Assembly: GCA_047602645.1 (NCBI GenBank)
Contig: JASGGU010000003.1
Location: 78,022 to 142,021 of the forward strand
Length of the DNA stretch: 64,000 bases
Reading direction: 5' to 3'
Origin: JAEYFP01 sp047602645
Lineage (GTDB): Bacteria > Bacillota > Clostridia > Lachnospirales > Lachnospiraceae
The notes beneath the pieces were generated by a model. That model was not told the origin of the DNA. It did no database searches and worked only from the letters and a program-made list of their open reading frames with translations. How positions within the stretch are numbered: the stretch's first letter is position 1; each line of letters starts with the position of its first letter. Made by a program: the position numbers and the translations under genes. Positions 34,075 through 43,623 of the stretch are shown here, in pieces.

Positions 34075-34965
34075 ATGAACGTGAGAAAGGCCATTATTCC
34101 GGCAGCAGGTCTCGGAACCAGATTTTTACCTGCAACAAAGGCACAGCCGAAGGAGATGCTGGCGATTGTCGACAAGCCGACGATCCAGTACATCATTGAA
34201 GAGGCAGTTGCCTCCGGAATTCAGGACATCATTATTGTAACGGGCAGGAATAAGCGTTCTATTGAGGATCACTTTGACCGTTCGATTGAGCTGGAGCTGG
34301 AATTGGAGAAAAGTGAAAAGACAGAAATGCTGGAAATGGTTCGTAAGATTTCCGACATGGCAAATATCCATTATATCCGGCAGAAGGAGCCGAGAGGACT
34401 TGGTCACGCGATTCTGACCGCAAGGCACTTTATCGGAAACGAGCCGTTTGCCGTACTGCTCGGCGATGACGTTGTTGTTTCCAAGCAGCCGTGCTTAAGC
34501 CAGATGATCAGTGTTTATAATGAATATAAGACATCGGTGCTCGGCGTACAGCGTGTGGCGCATGAGGTCGTAAATAAATATGGTATCGTGGACTGCAAGG
34601 CGATCGACGATCGCGTTTATAAGGTGCGCGACCTAGTGGAAAAGCCTTCGGTAGAGAAGGCCCCGTCCGATATTGCTATTCTCGGCAGATATATTATCAC
34701 GCCGACCGTCTTTTCTTATTTAGAGACCCAGGATGCCGGAGCCGGCGGAGAAATCCAACTTACGGATGCTCTGCGCAGGATGGCAAAGGATGAGGCGATG
34801 TATGTTTATGATTTTAAAGGACATCGCTATGATGTCGGAACAAAGTCCGGATTTATTCAGGCAAATATTGAATTTGCCCTGCGCAATCCGGAAACAAAGG
34901 AAGAAATGCTCCAGTATATTAATTCCCTGCATGACAATATGGAAGAAATGCTGAAGTATGAATAA
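34075..34965 (+). CDS. galU: UTP--glucose-1-phosphate uridylyltransferase
   Basis: GalU makes UDP-glucose for cell-surface glycans. The 296-residue enzyme begins with KAIIPAAGLGTRFLPATKAQ, then PKEMLAIVDKPTIQYIIEEA, FAVLLGDDVV and GRYIITPTVFSYLE, all typical. AAGGAGGAC lies seven bases before ATG 34075; the in-frame ATG at 34057 lacks support. It converges with a small membrane-protein gene only 13 bases away. Confidence 0.95.
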   Translation: MNVRKAIIPAAGLGTRFLPATKAQPKEMLAIVDKPTIQYIIEEAVASGIQDIIIVTGRNKRSIEDHFDRSIELELELEKSEKTEMLEMVRKISDMANIHYIRQKEPRGLGHAILTARHFIGNEPFAVLLGDDVVVSKQPCLSQMISVYNEYKTSVLGVQRVAHEVVNKYGIVDCKAIDDRVYKVRDLVEKPSVEKAPSDIAILGRYIITPTVFSYLETQDAGAGGEIQLTDALRRMAKDEAMYVYDFKGHRYDVGTKSGFIQANIEFALRNPETKEEMLQYINSLHDNMEEMLKYE

Positions 34966-34978
34966 TAAAAAGTAAGCC

Positions 34979-35455
34979 TTATTTGATCGACTTGGCGCCG
35001 GCTTTTTCCTGCAATTTTTCCAATGCATTTTTAAAGAAGCCCTTTTTCTTTTTCTCGACTTTGAGATTTCCGCCGCGAAGGCCCTTGACATCAGTGATGT
35101 AAATACCGCTGACGATCGCCTTTACCTCTTTTTTTACGGGAACAGCATCAAAAATTTTTTCATCACAGACAAGTGTCATGATTTGCGGGCCGATCTTCGC
35201 CTTTACGATTGGCAGCTTTGAGCCGCGCAGGAGCTTCGGCGTCTGCGCGATAACAGCTGCGGGTAATCCCGATTCTTTGATTTTCATTCGCTTTTTATCA
35301 ATGATCAGCATCGTGACAGACTGCTTTGCGGCATCGATCTGTGACTGCTGTTCCTCCTGCTTCTTTTGTGCTCTTTTCCCGAAAAAATAAAGAGCAACCA
35401 AAATGGCGAGCAATACGACGGTAATGACGATTAATGTAATAGTTAAGGTTGACAC
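34979..35455 (-). CDS. Single-span membrane protein, unknown function
   Basis: A 158-residue protein with an N-terminal membrane helix (about residues 2-25, TLTITLIVITVVLLAILVAL), a basic/coiled QKKQEEQQSQIDAAKQ stretch and a soluble beta-rich domain (about 48-125) ending in a lysine-rich tail. I do not recognise the family. The start is GTG 35455, five bases after GAGGAGGT; the longer frame to 35512 has none. It is transcribed divergently from cls. Confidence 0.65.
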   Translation of the reverse strand: MSTLTITLIVITVVLLAILVALYFFGKRAQKKQEEQQSQIDAAKQSVTMLIIDKKRMKIKESGLPAAVIAQTPKLLRGSKLPIVKAKIGPQIMTLVCDEKIFDAVPVKKEVKAIVSGIYITDVKGLRGGNLKVEKKKKGFFKNALEKLQEKAGAKSIK

Positions 35456-35595
35456 GATATACCTCCTCGTTTCATCAATAAATTGTAGATTGGACAATGA
35501 GTATTGTATCACAAACAGATTGCTGTATGCAATAGATAAAGTAAGAATCAGCGGGCAGCGGAAAATGTACGGGAAGCCCGCACAGGAGTATCAAG

Positions 35596-37068
35596 ATGGA
35601 GCAGATATTAATTGATTTTCAGCTTACGTGGGATTGGATGATGGATAACCTTGTATATATTAATTTGGTTTGTTCCATCATCATTATCTTTTTTCAGAGG
35701 CGTGATCCGAAATCCGTCTGGGGCTGGCTTTTGCTGCTTTATTTTGTCCCGATTCTGGGCATTGCTTTTTATATGATGTTCGGACAGGATTTTCACAAGA
35801 GCAAAATGTTTCATATCAAGGAAATTGAGGATGAAATCAACTCCACGATTCACAGACAGGAGGACAGCATCTTAAGAAGAGAATTCGAGGAGAAGCAGCC
35901 TTCCGTCAAGCGGTATGCGGATCTGGTGCTGTATAACCTGCAAAGCGCAGGGGCGGTGTTTACGGATGACAACGATGTCAAGATTTATGCCGACGGCAAA
36001 GAAAAATTTGATGCGCTGATTGAGGATTTGAAAAAAGCGGAACACTATATTCATCTGCAATATTATATTATCCGCGAAGATGAGCTGTTTGGGAGAATTA
36101 AGGACGTGCTGACCGAGCGCGCTGAAAATGGTGTGGAGATCCGCGTACTCTATGATGCGATGGGGTGCAGGAGTACGGGAAGAAGGCTGTGGAAGGAGCT
36201 TCGGATGCATGGAATCCAGGTGGCGGAGTTTTTTCCGGCACTGTTCGGGCGCCTGCAGCTTCGCCTGAATTACCGCAACCATCGAAAAATTGTCGTGATC
36301 GATGGAAAGGTCAGCTATGTCGGCGGTTTTAATGTCGGCAGAGAATATTTGGGGCTGGATCAGCGCTTCGGCTATTGGCGGGATACACATCTGCGGATTA
36401 CCGGATCCTCCGTTGTTTTCCTGCAGCTCCGTTTTATTCTCGACTGGAATTATGCGGCAAAGGAAAACCTGCTTAAAAAAAAGCAGTATTTTGAAATTCC
36501 GGATGATGCGGTGCGCGGCAGGACGGGCATCCAGATCGTTTCAAGCGGTCCGGACTCAACTTATGAGAATATTAAGAATAATTATCTGAAACTGATCACG
36601 CGTTCACGGGACAGCATTTATATTCAAACTCCATATTTTATTCCTGACGAGACAATCTTTGATGCGCTTCGTGTGGCGGCACTGTCCGGCGTGGATGTTA
36701 AGATCATGATCCCATGCAAGCCGGATCATCCGTTTGTCTATTGGGCAACTTATTCCTATATCGGGGATATGATCGCGGCCGGCGCGAAATGCTATACGTA
36801 TGACAACGGATTTTTGCACGCCAAGGGGTTGATTTCCGATGGCAAGGCACTGAGCTTTGGGACGGCCAACATGGATATCCGCAGCTTTCAATTAAATTTT
36901 GAGGTGAATGCCACAATCTATGACGAAAATACCCCAGCAAAGATGCAGGAAATATTCATGGAGGATTTATCAAAATGTACGGAAATCACCGCTTATGTAT
37001 ATGGACAGAGGAGCCTGCTCGTACGCTTCAAGGAACAGCTCTGCCGCCTGTTTTCGCCGGTGCTGTGA
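35596..37068 (+). CDS. cls: Cardiolipin synthase (phospholipase D family)
   Basis: The enzyme condenses two phosphatidylglycerols to cardiolipin at the membrane. The 490-residue protein has two N-terminal transmembrane helices (about 15-65) and two HKD motifs, HRKIVVIDG (about residue 231) and HAKGLISDGKALSFGTANMD (about 408). AGGAG lies seven bases before the ATG. Size and layout are the usual Gram-positive type. Confidence 0.94.
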   Translation: MEQILIDFQLTWDWMMDNLVYINLVCSIIIIFFQRRDPKSVWGWLLLLYFVPILGIAFYMMFGQDFHKSKMFHIKEIEDEINSTIHRQEDSILRREFEEKQPSVKRYADLVLYNLQSAGAVFTDDNDVKIYADGKEKFDALIEDLKKAEHYIHLQYYIIREDELFGRIKDVLTERAENGVEIRVLYDAMGCRSTGRRLWKELRMHGIQVAEFFPALFGRLQLRLNYRNHRKIVVIDGKVSYVGGFNVGREYLGLDQRFGYWRDTHLRITGSSVVFLQLRFILDWNYAAKENLLKKKQYFEIPDDAVRGRTGIQIVSSGPDSTYENIKNNYLKLITRSRDSIYIQTPYFIPDETIFDALRVAALSGVDVKIMIPCKPDHPFVYWATYSYIGDMIAAGAKCYTYDNGFLHAKGLISDGKALSFGTANMDIRSFQLNFEVNATIYDENTPAKMQEIFMEDLSKCTEITAYVYGQRSLLVRFKEQLCRLFSPVL

Positions 37069-37157
37069 GAAAAGCCTTCCTTTTGCGAGGCTGGTGTGAT
37101 AAGATAATTTATCAGAGATGTTCGGAGTAGGATCAACTAATTTAGAAAGGAACTATT

Positions 37158-38219
37158 ATGAAAAAAAGTTTATTGGTTTTAGGGGTGCTCAGTATGGCAG
37201 TTTGTCTGTCGGGATGCGGCAGTCAGGGCAGTGTCCGTGCGGAGGACTATATTACACTCGGAGAATACAAGGGATTATCGGTGACGCGGATGTCGACCGA
37301 GGTCACGGAGGAGGAAGTACAGGCAGAGCTTGACAATATGCTTACCAGCTCCGCAACGGCAGAGGAAATTACGGACCGGACGGATGTACAGGCAGGTGAT
37401 GTGGCTAATATTGACTATACCGGCACGCTGGACGGTGAAGTATTTGAAGGAGGTTCGGCGCAGGGCTTTGAACTGGAAATCGGCTCGGGCACATTTATAG
37501 AGGGCTTTGAAGAAGGATTGATCGGCGCAAATGTAGGTGATACCGCTACGCTGAATCTGAAATTCCCGGATGAGTATACAAACAATCCGGATATGGCGGG
37601 GAAGGATGTTGTATTTGCGGTAAAGGTTAATTCCATCAGTAAGCAGGTTGAACCGGAGATGAATGATGCTTTCATTAAGGAGACAACAGGCGGGGAATAT
37701 GCAACCGTAGAAGCCTATAAGGCATATCTGCTTGAGGAGATCGAGAGCAGTAATGTGGAATATGCGGACAGCACAATGTATACGGATCTATGGAATCAGG
37801 CGGTTGCCAATGCGACAATCAAGAAGGATATTCCACAGGAATACCTGCAGACAAAGATTGATAAAATGACGGAAAATGCGAAGTCCTATGCGGAAGCTTA
37901 CGGTATGGATTTCGAGAGCTTTCTGACAAATTATATGGGGCTTGATGAGGCGGGCTTCCAGGAAGAAACCTCTAAATATGCCGAGACGGCGGCAAAGGAA
38001 AGCCTGGTGCTGCTTGCGATCGCGAAGGCAGAGGGTATTGAAGTGACCGACGAGGAGCTGGATCAGGCAATCAAGGATTATGTAGAACTTTACGGCTATG
38101 AGTCAGAGGCTGCATTCAAGGAAGATAACGATATGGACGATTTCAAGGAATACATTCTGACCTCGAAGGTACAGGAATTTCTTGCAGATCAGGCAATCAT
38201 TACGTTAGAGGAGCAGTAA
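37158..38219 (+). CDS. FKBP/trigger-factor-like peptidyl-prolyl isomerase lipoprotein
   Basis: A 353-residue exported relative of trigger factor. A signal peptide ends in LSGC (lipidated C20), then a trigger-factor N-terminal-type strand (TRMSTEVTEEEVQAELDNML), an FKBP isomerase domain (about 75-165, GDVANIDYTGTLDGEVFEGG and GSGTFIEGFEEGLIGANVGD) and the long helical trigger-factor C-terminal chaperone arm (about 170-350). The ribosome-binding loop of cytosolic trigger factor is lacking. By architecture it should fold proteins at the outer face of the membrane, like PrsA. Confidence 0.88.
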   Translation: MKKSLLVLGVLSMAVCLSGCGSQGSVRAEDYITLGEYKGLSVTRMSTEVTEEEVQAELDNMLTSSATAEEITDRTDVQAGDVANIDYTGTLDGEVFEGGSAQGFELEIGSGTFIEGFEEGLIGANVGDTATLNLKFPDEYTNNPDMAGKDVVFAVKVNSISKQVEPEMNDAFIKETTGGEYATVEAYKAYLLEEIESSNVEYADSTMYTDLWNQAVANATIKKDIPQEYLQTKIDKMTENAKSYAEAYGMDFESFLTNYMGLDEAGFQEETSKYAETAAKESLVLLAIAKAEGIEVTDEELDQAIKDYVELYGYESEAAFKEDNDMDDFKEYILTSKVQEFLADQAIITLEEQ

Positions 38220-38278
38220 CAGGAACAAGCGGACGGGCAGCGTTTCTGTGAAAATAGAACAAAAGGCAGGGGAATCAC

Positions 38279-39670
38279 ATGAATTTGGTATCAATTAAAG
38301 AGCTGTACAGAAACAGAGAACAATATTTGGAGAAAGAAGTGACAGTGGGAGGATGGGTAAGAAGTCTGCGAGATTCGAAAACCTTTGGTTTTATCGTGAT
38401 CAATGACGGCACATTTTTTGAGACGCTGCAGATCGTTTATTCGGACGGGCTTTCCAATTTTGCAGAGGTTTCAAAGCTGAATGTCGGTACGGCGCTTATT
38501 ATTAAGGGCAAGCTTGTCGCAACGCCGCAGGCAAAGCAGCCGTTTGAAATTCAGGCGGAGGAGATTACGGTAGAGGGAATGTCTACGCCGGATTATCCGC
38601 TGCAGAAAAAACGCCATACGATGGAATACCTTCGCACGATCACGCATCTGCGCGCAAGGACGAATACATTTCAGGCGGTATTTCGCGTTCGTTCCCTGAT
38701 CGCATATGCGATTCATCAGTTCTTTCAGGAGAGGGATTTTGTGTATGTGCATACGCCGCTTATTACAGGCAGTGATTGCGAAGGTGCGGGAGAAATGTTC
38801 CGTGTGACGACACTTGATATGGACAGCCTGCCAAGGACTGAGGATGGCGGTATTGATTATACACAGGACTTTTTTGGGAAAGAGACGAATCTTACCGTAA
38901 GCGGGCAGTTAAATGGCGAGACTTATGCGATGGCATTCAAGAATATCTATACGTTCGGACCGACATTCCGGGCGGAAAACTCCAATACGACGCGTCATGC
39001 GGCAGAATTCTGGATGATAGAGCCGGAGATCGCATTCGCAGACTTAAAGGACGACATGATGCTTGCGGAAAGCATGATCAAATATATTATCCGTTATGTG
39101 CTGGAGCATGCACCGGAGGAAATGAATTTCTTCAATGAATTTGTCGACAAGGGTCTGCTAGAGCGCCTTAAGCATGTTGTAGATTCTGATTTTGCACATG
39201 TGACCTATACGGAAGCGATCAAGATTTTAGAGCAGCATAACGATCGGTTTGAATATCAGGTATTCTGGGGCTGCGATCTGCAGACGGAGCACGAACGTTA
39301 CCTGACCGAGCAGGAATTTAAAAGGCCGGTGTTTGTGACGGATTATCCGAAGGAAATTAAGGCGTTTTATATGAAGCAGAATGAGGACGGCAAGACCGTT
39401 GCAGCAATGGACTGTCTTGTGCCGGGCATCGGTGAGATTATCGGCGGCAGCCAGAGGGAGGACAGCTATGAAAAGCTGCTTGCGCGTATGGACGAGCTTG
39501 GACTTCCGAGAGAGGACTATGAGTTCTATTTGGATCTGCGCAAGTACGGGTCTGCAAGGCATGCGGGCTTCGGACTCGGCTTTGAACGCTGTGTCATGTA
39601 TTTGACAGGCATGTCGAACATTCGTGATGTGATTCCGTTCCCGAGGACGGTAAACAATTGTGAATTGTAA
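38279..39670 (+). CDS. asnS: Asparaginyl-tRNA synthetase
   Basis: The class II enzyme charges tRNA-Asn. The 463-residue protein has an N-terminal OB anticodon domain (about 15-105, VTVGGWVRSLRDSKTFGFIVINDG), motif 2 FRAENSNTTRHAAEFWMIEPE and motif 3 GFGLGFERCVMYLTG. The asparagine- rather than aspartate-specific type is indicated by the short length and the SDCEGAGEMFRVT segment. A strong terminator follows 9 bases after the stop. Confidence 0.95.
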   Translation: MNLVSIKELYRNREQYLEKEVTVGGWVRSLRDSKTFGFIVINDGTFFETLQIVYSDGLSNFAEVSKLNVGTALIIKGKLVATPQAKQPFEIQAEEITVEGMSTPDYPLQKKRHTMEYLRTITHLRARTNTFQAVFRVRSLIAYAIHQFFQERDFVYVHTPLITGSDCEGAGEMFRVTTLDMDSLPRTEDGGIDYTQDFFGKETNLTVSGQLNGETYAMAFKNIYTFGPTFRAENSNTTRHAAEFWMIEPEIAFADLKDDMMLAESMIKYIIRYVLEHAPEEMNFFNEFVDKGLLERLKHVVDSDFAHVTYTEAIKILEQHNDRFEYQVFWGCDLQTEHERYLTEQEFKRPVFVTDYPKEIKAFYMKQNEDGKTVAAMDCLVPGIGEIIGGSQREDSYEKLLARMDELGLPREDYEFYLDLRKYGSARHAGFGLGFERCVMYLTGMSNIRDVIPFPRTVNNCEL

Positions 39671-39678
39671 TGTTGTTA

Positions 39679-39710
39679 AAAAATACCGGAGCAGATCCGG
39701 TATTTTTTGT
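39679..39710 (+). terminator. Terminator after asnS
   Basis: A 12-bp stem (AAAAATACCGGA at 39679-39690 with 39696-39707) with a five-base loop is followed by a run of T, a classic intrinsic terminator. Confidence 0.88.
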
Positions 39711-39858
39711 TCCTGTTTTATAAAAGCACTCCGTGCAGGATGCGCATTTGCACGTAAGGCATGATGTTTACTTTTTTCTTGAATTATAAGGACAGGTTGT
39801 GTATAATAATAATGAGTTTACATAAGGGGTGTAAGCTTCGTTTCAGGGGTGAGTATAA

Positions 39859-41061
39859 ATGAAAAAAAGAATACTATGTGCGGCTCTGGCAGTTGTCCTG
39901 GGTCTTTTACCTGGTATGCAGGTAAATGCGACGACAATTTCCGATGCGAAAAAACAAAAGGAAGACGCGGAGAGTAAGCTTAATTCCGTTAATGAAAGTA
40001 TTGAAGATATAGAAAGCGGCAAAGAGGAGATCGAAGGCGAGATTGAAGAAATCGACGGCCAGCTGGTGGATTTGCTGCTTACAGTCGATATTCTGTCAGG
40101 CGATATCAGTGACAAAGAGGGTCAGATTCAGGAAGCGCAGGTGCAGTATGATGATGCCAAGGCAAAGGAAGAGGCACAGCATACCGCGATGAAAAAGCGC
40201 ATCAAATTTATGTATGAAAAGGGCGATAGGACTTATCTGGAGCTTTTCTTACAATCTCAAAGTATTTCCGATTTAATTAATAAAGTAGATTATGTGGAGA
40301 AGCTTTATGAATATGACAGAAAGCTTTTATTAGATTATCAGCAAACTAAGGAAGAGGTTTTGGAATTAAAGACAAGTCTGGAAAATGAAAAGGCCGAGAT
40401 GGAAGAGATGCAGGCCGATTATCTTTCCCAGACCGATTCCCTGCAGGCGATGATTGATGAAAAGCAGGGTTCTATAGATGATTTCGATACGCAGCTCACC
40501 GCAGCGAAAAAGCAGGCGAGTGCTTACCAGACGGAAATAAAGGCACAGACGGCAGCGATTAAGCAGCTTGAGGCAGAGGAAGCGGCCCGGAAGAAGGCCG
40601 AAGAGGAAGCCAGAAAGAAGGCCGAGGCGGAAGCGGCCGCAAAAAGAAAAGCAGAACAGGAGACAGCGAGTGCATCCTCAGGAGGCAGTTCTACCGGCGG
40701 CGGTTCATCGGGCGGCTCCGGTACGGGACAAGAGGTTGCCAGCTATGCCAGTCAGTTTGTCGGCAATCCCTATTTGGCGGGTGGGACTAGCCTGACAGGG
40801 GGCGCGGATTGTTCCGGCTTTACCTGGGCGGTCTATCAGAATTTTGGGGTCAATCTCCCGCGAAGCTCCTATGCACAGGCGTGTGTAGGGACAGAGGTGA
40901 GCTATGCCGATGTACAGCCGGGGGACATTATTTATTATGGAGGGCATGTGGCAATTTATGTCGGAAACGGAACGATCGTACATGCAAGTACGGCCGCGAC
41001 CGGCATTAAATACAGCAGTGCGCTTTACAGGACAATTATTACGATCAGAAGATTTGTATAG
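39859..41061 (+). CDS. Secreted peptidoglycan endopeptidase, coiled coil plus NlpC/P60
   Basis: A 400-residue secreted protein. The signal peptide (about 1-25, VNA-T cleavage likely) leads into a PcsB/CwlO-like coiled coil (about 30-275, ending in long KKAEEEARKKAEAEA repeats), a Gly/Ser linker and an NlpC/P60 cysteine peptidase domain (about 290-400). The catalytic cysteine is in GGADCSGFTW and the histidine in GGHVAIYVG, with a second in IVHAS. It should cut stem-peptide crosslinks at division sites, and the coiled coil may be controlled by FtsEX as in relatives. Monocistronic. Confidence 0.92.
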   Translation: MKKRILCAALAVVLGLLPGMQVNATTISDAKKQKEDAESKLNSVNESIEDIESGKEEIEGEIEEIDGQLVDLLLTVDILSGDISDKEGQIQEAQVQYDDAKAKEEAQHTAMKKRIKFMYEKGDRTYLELFLQSQSISDLINKVDYVEKLYEYDRKLLLDYQQTKEEVLELKTSLENEKAEMEEMQADYLSQTDSLQAMIDEKQGSIDDFDTQLTAAKKQASAYQTEIKAQTAAIKQLEAEEAARKKAEEEARKKAEAEAAAKRKAEQETASASSGGSSTGGGSSGGSGTGQEVASYASQFVGNPYLAGGTSLTGGADCSGFTWAVYQNFGVNLPRSSYAQACVGTEVSYADVQPGDIIYYGGHVAIYVGNGTIVHASTAATGIKYSSALYRTIITIRRFV

Positions 41062-41087
41062 ATACAGTCAGGCTGGTTGTATAAAAT

Positions 41088-41128
41088 AAAGAAAAGCCGG
41101 TAACGTTATGTTATCAGCTTTTCTTTTT
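41088..41128 (+). terminator. Terminator after the NlpC/P60 gene
   Basis: AAAGAAAAGC (41088-41097) pairs with GCTTTTCTTT (41117-41126), continuing inward through GGTAAC with GTTATC, and ends in a T-run. Confidence 0.82.
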
Positions 41129-41308
41129 ATCCACCTCTATTATACAATATTTTTTAATTAATTTCCAGTCTTTAAATGTGTTTGCGAATGTAGTAAAATC
41201 GGGAGTCAGAAGAGAAATAACAGAAGCTTTGGCCGACTTGGTATGTTTGCGCAATACGAGACATAAAATTTATCAGATTTTTTGAAAGATTGTCTGAGGG
41301 AGGACACT

Positions 41309-41887
41309 ATGGAGGAGAGCAATATAGACGGAATGTTTGACCTAATGCTTGTGGAGCAGCAGAAAAAGGAAGTACAGAGAGTCATTTCCTGCAATGAAAA
41401 AACCGAACAGTACGGCTTATCCTTGACAGTGGAAGATGCACAGGAACTGATGGTGTACAGAAGCGATGCTCTGCAGGAAGCCCGAAGAATTGAATTTGGA
41501 GAAGGAATCCTGCCGGAGCTCATTTTTGCGTTCTGTGACTCGGATTTTATTAATCAGGACAATTATACCGAAACACTGGGACAGCTGCAGGAGTTGTTTT
41601 ATATGTATAAAAACGAATCTCAGGATGGACTGACGGACACCGAACTCATTAAATTTATGCGGATACAGTTTGACGAGGTCTGCTTCGGAGACATTGACTA
41701 TTTAAGGGAAACCTGTCTGGAGCGCTTTGCACGTGCGGTACGTGCCGGACATCAGAATCAAATGCAGAGCCGTCTGCGGGATGAATATGTATTGCGGGAA
41801 ACAGAAAACGAGTATGAAGGGCTGGATGAGGAAACAAGATGGGAACGGGAAGTGTATTTTCAAAAGCTTGAGGATTTATTTGGGTGA
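41309..41887 (+). CDS. DUF6323-like protein
   Basis: A 192-residue soluble, acidic, helical protein. VEDAQELMVYRSDALQEARRIEFGEGILPELIFAFCDSDFI and the LQELFYMYKNES segment are what I associate with the DUF6323 family of Clostridia, which has no known function and is often found next to a DUF6179 gene; none is seen here. ATG 41309 follows GGGAGGAC seven bases upstream. It is flanked by terminators and so is probably monocistronic. Confidence 0.6.
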   Translation: MEESNIDGMFDLMLVEQQKKEVQRVISCNEKTEQYGLSLTVEDAQELMVYRSDALQEARRIEFGEGILPELIFAFCDSDFINQDNYTETLGQLQELFYMYKNESQDGLTDTELIKFMRIQFDEVCFGDIDYLRETCLERFARAVRAGHQNQMQSRLRDEYVLRETENEYEGLDEETRWEREVYFQKLEDLFG

Positions 41888-41910
41888 GATGGGTTTTTTG
41901 GATTGAGAGA

Positions 41911-41944
41911 TCGGCAATATGAAAAAATTGCCGGCTCTTTTTTT
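41911..41944 (+). terminator. Terminator after the DUF6323-like gene
   Basis: CGGCAAT (41912-41918) pairs with ATTGCCG (41927-41933), extended by a G-T pair, and is followed by seven T residues at 41938-41944. Confidence 0.8.
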
Positions 41945-42047
41945 GTTTAATAAAAAGTATAGTTTTTGCAACCTTTTTTTGTTTATTTTATAAAATATTA
42001 AATAGAAATTGACAAATAAAAATAATTCTGTCTAAATAATATTTGTA

Positions 42048-42084
42048 TATAATGTTTTATAATTCTTTTTAAAGGAAACGTTTC
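42048..42084 (+). promoter_or_regulatory. Promoter -10 and CcpA/LacI-type operator of the sugar ABC operon
   Basis: TATAAT at 42048-42053 is a consensus -10, though no good -35 is found at 17 bases. A perfect palindrome GAAACGTTTC (42075-42084) lies about 20 bases further on, where it would block early elongation. Its core is that of catabolite-responsive elements and LacI-family operators, so repression by a CcpA-like protein is likely (inference). Confidence 0.55.
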
Positions 42085-42164
42085 TTGTTTATATTTACAA
42101 CAATTTTATGGATTTTATAATTTTGAGAGGTGTTGATTTTGATAAATTCAGGAGGATAAAAAAG

Positions 42165-43547
42165 ATGAAAAATTACAAAAAAGTAGTAGGTATGTTACTT
42201 AGTGCCGCAATGTCAGTTACATTGTGTGCTTGTGGAAGTACTTCTGCAGAACAGGCAGAAAATTTGGATAAAGCAACTGCAACAACAGAAGCGATAGGAA
42301 CAGAGGAAACAGCAGCGACAGATACAGCAGCAGGTTCCTTCTCGTTATTTCATTTTCATGAAGAAGACGGAGCGGGAACATCAAAGGCATTCTGGTCTGC
42401 CGCAAAGACCTTTCAAGAAGCAAATCCGGACATTTCGATCGAGTATCAGTTTACCGACAGCAATAATTATGAAGAGAAGCTGACAACTTTAATGGCGGGA
42501 GAGGAATTGCCGGATGTTTTTCTTACAAAAGGAGATATGCTCGGAACACTCGCAGATGCCGGCCTGATACAGTCTCTGGATCAATATGTGCAAGCTGACT
42601 CGGAGTGGGCGGCTTCTTATGCGGAAGGTGTATTTAGCGACTGCACTTATGACGGAAAGGAATGGGGCGTACCATTTCAGATGCAGGCAAACTGTATCGG
42701 CGTATACAATGAAGAAATTTTTAAGGAGTGCGGCGTAGAGAGCTGGCCGGAAACATGGGATGAATTACTGGATGCATGTGATAAGATTGCAGCCAAGGGG
42801 TACACACCGATTGCGATGGGAAATAAGGATCAGTGGCTGGCTGAGTCGGCTGTATTTAATACCTATGCATATAAATATGTGGGGGGAGACTGGTTTGACA
42901 GTTTGAAAAACAATCAGGGCGCAAAATTTACAGATGAGAAATTTGTTGAAGCGTTAACAGGATTTCAGGCAATTGCGGCAGCAGGCTATCTGAACATTGA
43001 TGTCAACTCGATTAATCAGGATGAAATGTATTCTCTTTATTACAATAAACAAGCGGCTATGTTCTTTAACGGTGCATGGGCAATCGGCACCATAACGGAG
43101 AATGCTCCCGAGGAAGTATTGGCAAATACACATTTGGGATTAATGCCGGCCGTAACGGGCGAGTCGGGAACAAAGTTTGATACGGCAGCAGGTGCAGGCT
43201 GGAATTATGTCATAAAGGCAGATTTGGAAGGTGAAAATTTAACAGCGGCGCTGGCGTTCTTAAAGCAGGTTACGACGGGTGAATATGCGGATGAAGCGCT
43301 GTGCAACGGATTTTTCTCCGCAGCGATGGCATCGGACAAGGTGTCTGAAACAGACATGCCGACTTTATTTGCGGAATATGCCAATTTGGAGGCTACGATG
43401 AATTTCCTTCCGATATTTGACTGCCAGTTGCCCGCCGAGATCGGAAGCGGTGTCTTATTTGCCGATACGCAGCAGTTAATTGCAGGTACGATTACACCGG
43501 AGGACATGGCGGCGGATTGCCAGTCTACGATGGAAGCAAATTATTAG
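42165..43547 (+). CDS. Carbohydrate ABC transporter substrate-binding lipoprotein
   Basis: A 460-residue family-1 extracellular solute-binding protein. The signal peptide ends in a lipobox (LCAC, lipidated C23), followed by a Thr/Ala-rich linker (about 25-55) and a binding fold with FHEEDG...FWSAAKTFQEANPDISIEYQF, MAGEELPDVFLTKGD, VPFQMQANCIGVYNEE and YYNKQAAMFFNGAWAIG. ATG 42165 follows AGGAGGAT. The first gene of a transport operon with two permeases; no ATPase gene is present, so a shared MsmK/UgpC-type ATPase must be used. Substrate unknown. Confidence 0.92.
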   Translation: MKNYKKVVGMLLSAAMSVTLCACGSTSAEQAENLDKATATTEAIGTEETAATDTAAGSFSLFHFHEEDGAGTSKAFWSAAKTFQEANPDISIEYQFTDSNNYEEKLTTLMAGEELPDVFLTKGDMLGTLADAGLIQSLDQYVQADSEWAASYAEGVFSDCTYDGKEWGVPFQMQANCIGVYNEEIFKECGVESWPETWDELLDACDKIAAKGYTPIAMGNKDQWLAESAVFNTYAYKYVGGDWFDSLKNNQGAKFTDEKFVEALTGFQAIAAAGYLNIDVNSINQDEMYSLYYNKQAAMFFNGAWAIGTITENAPEEVLANTHLGLMPAVTGESGTKFDTAAGAGWNYVIKADLEGENLTAALAFLKQVTTGEYADEALCNGFFSAAMASDKVSETDMPTLFAEYANLEATMNFLPIFDCQLPAEIGSGVLFADTQQLIAGTITPEDMAADCQSTMEANY

Positions 43548-43623
43548 TAGATGGAAGGAATTTGGGTGCGTGCCGGAATTGGTACTCCGGACGCACTCTT
43601 TTTCGAAACGGGAGGTATGACGG

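Noticed and set aside
42009..42053. TTGACA (42009) as partner of TATAAT (42048)
   Set aside because: The gap is 33 bases, twice the workable spacing, so the two cannot form one promoter.
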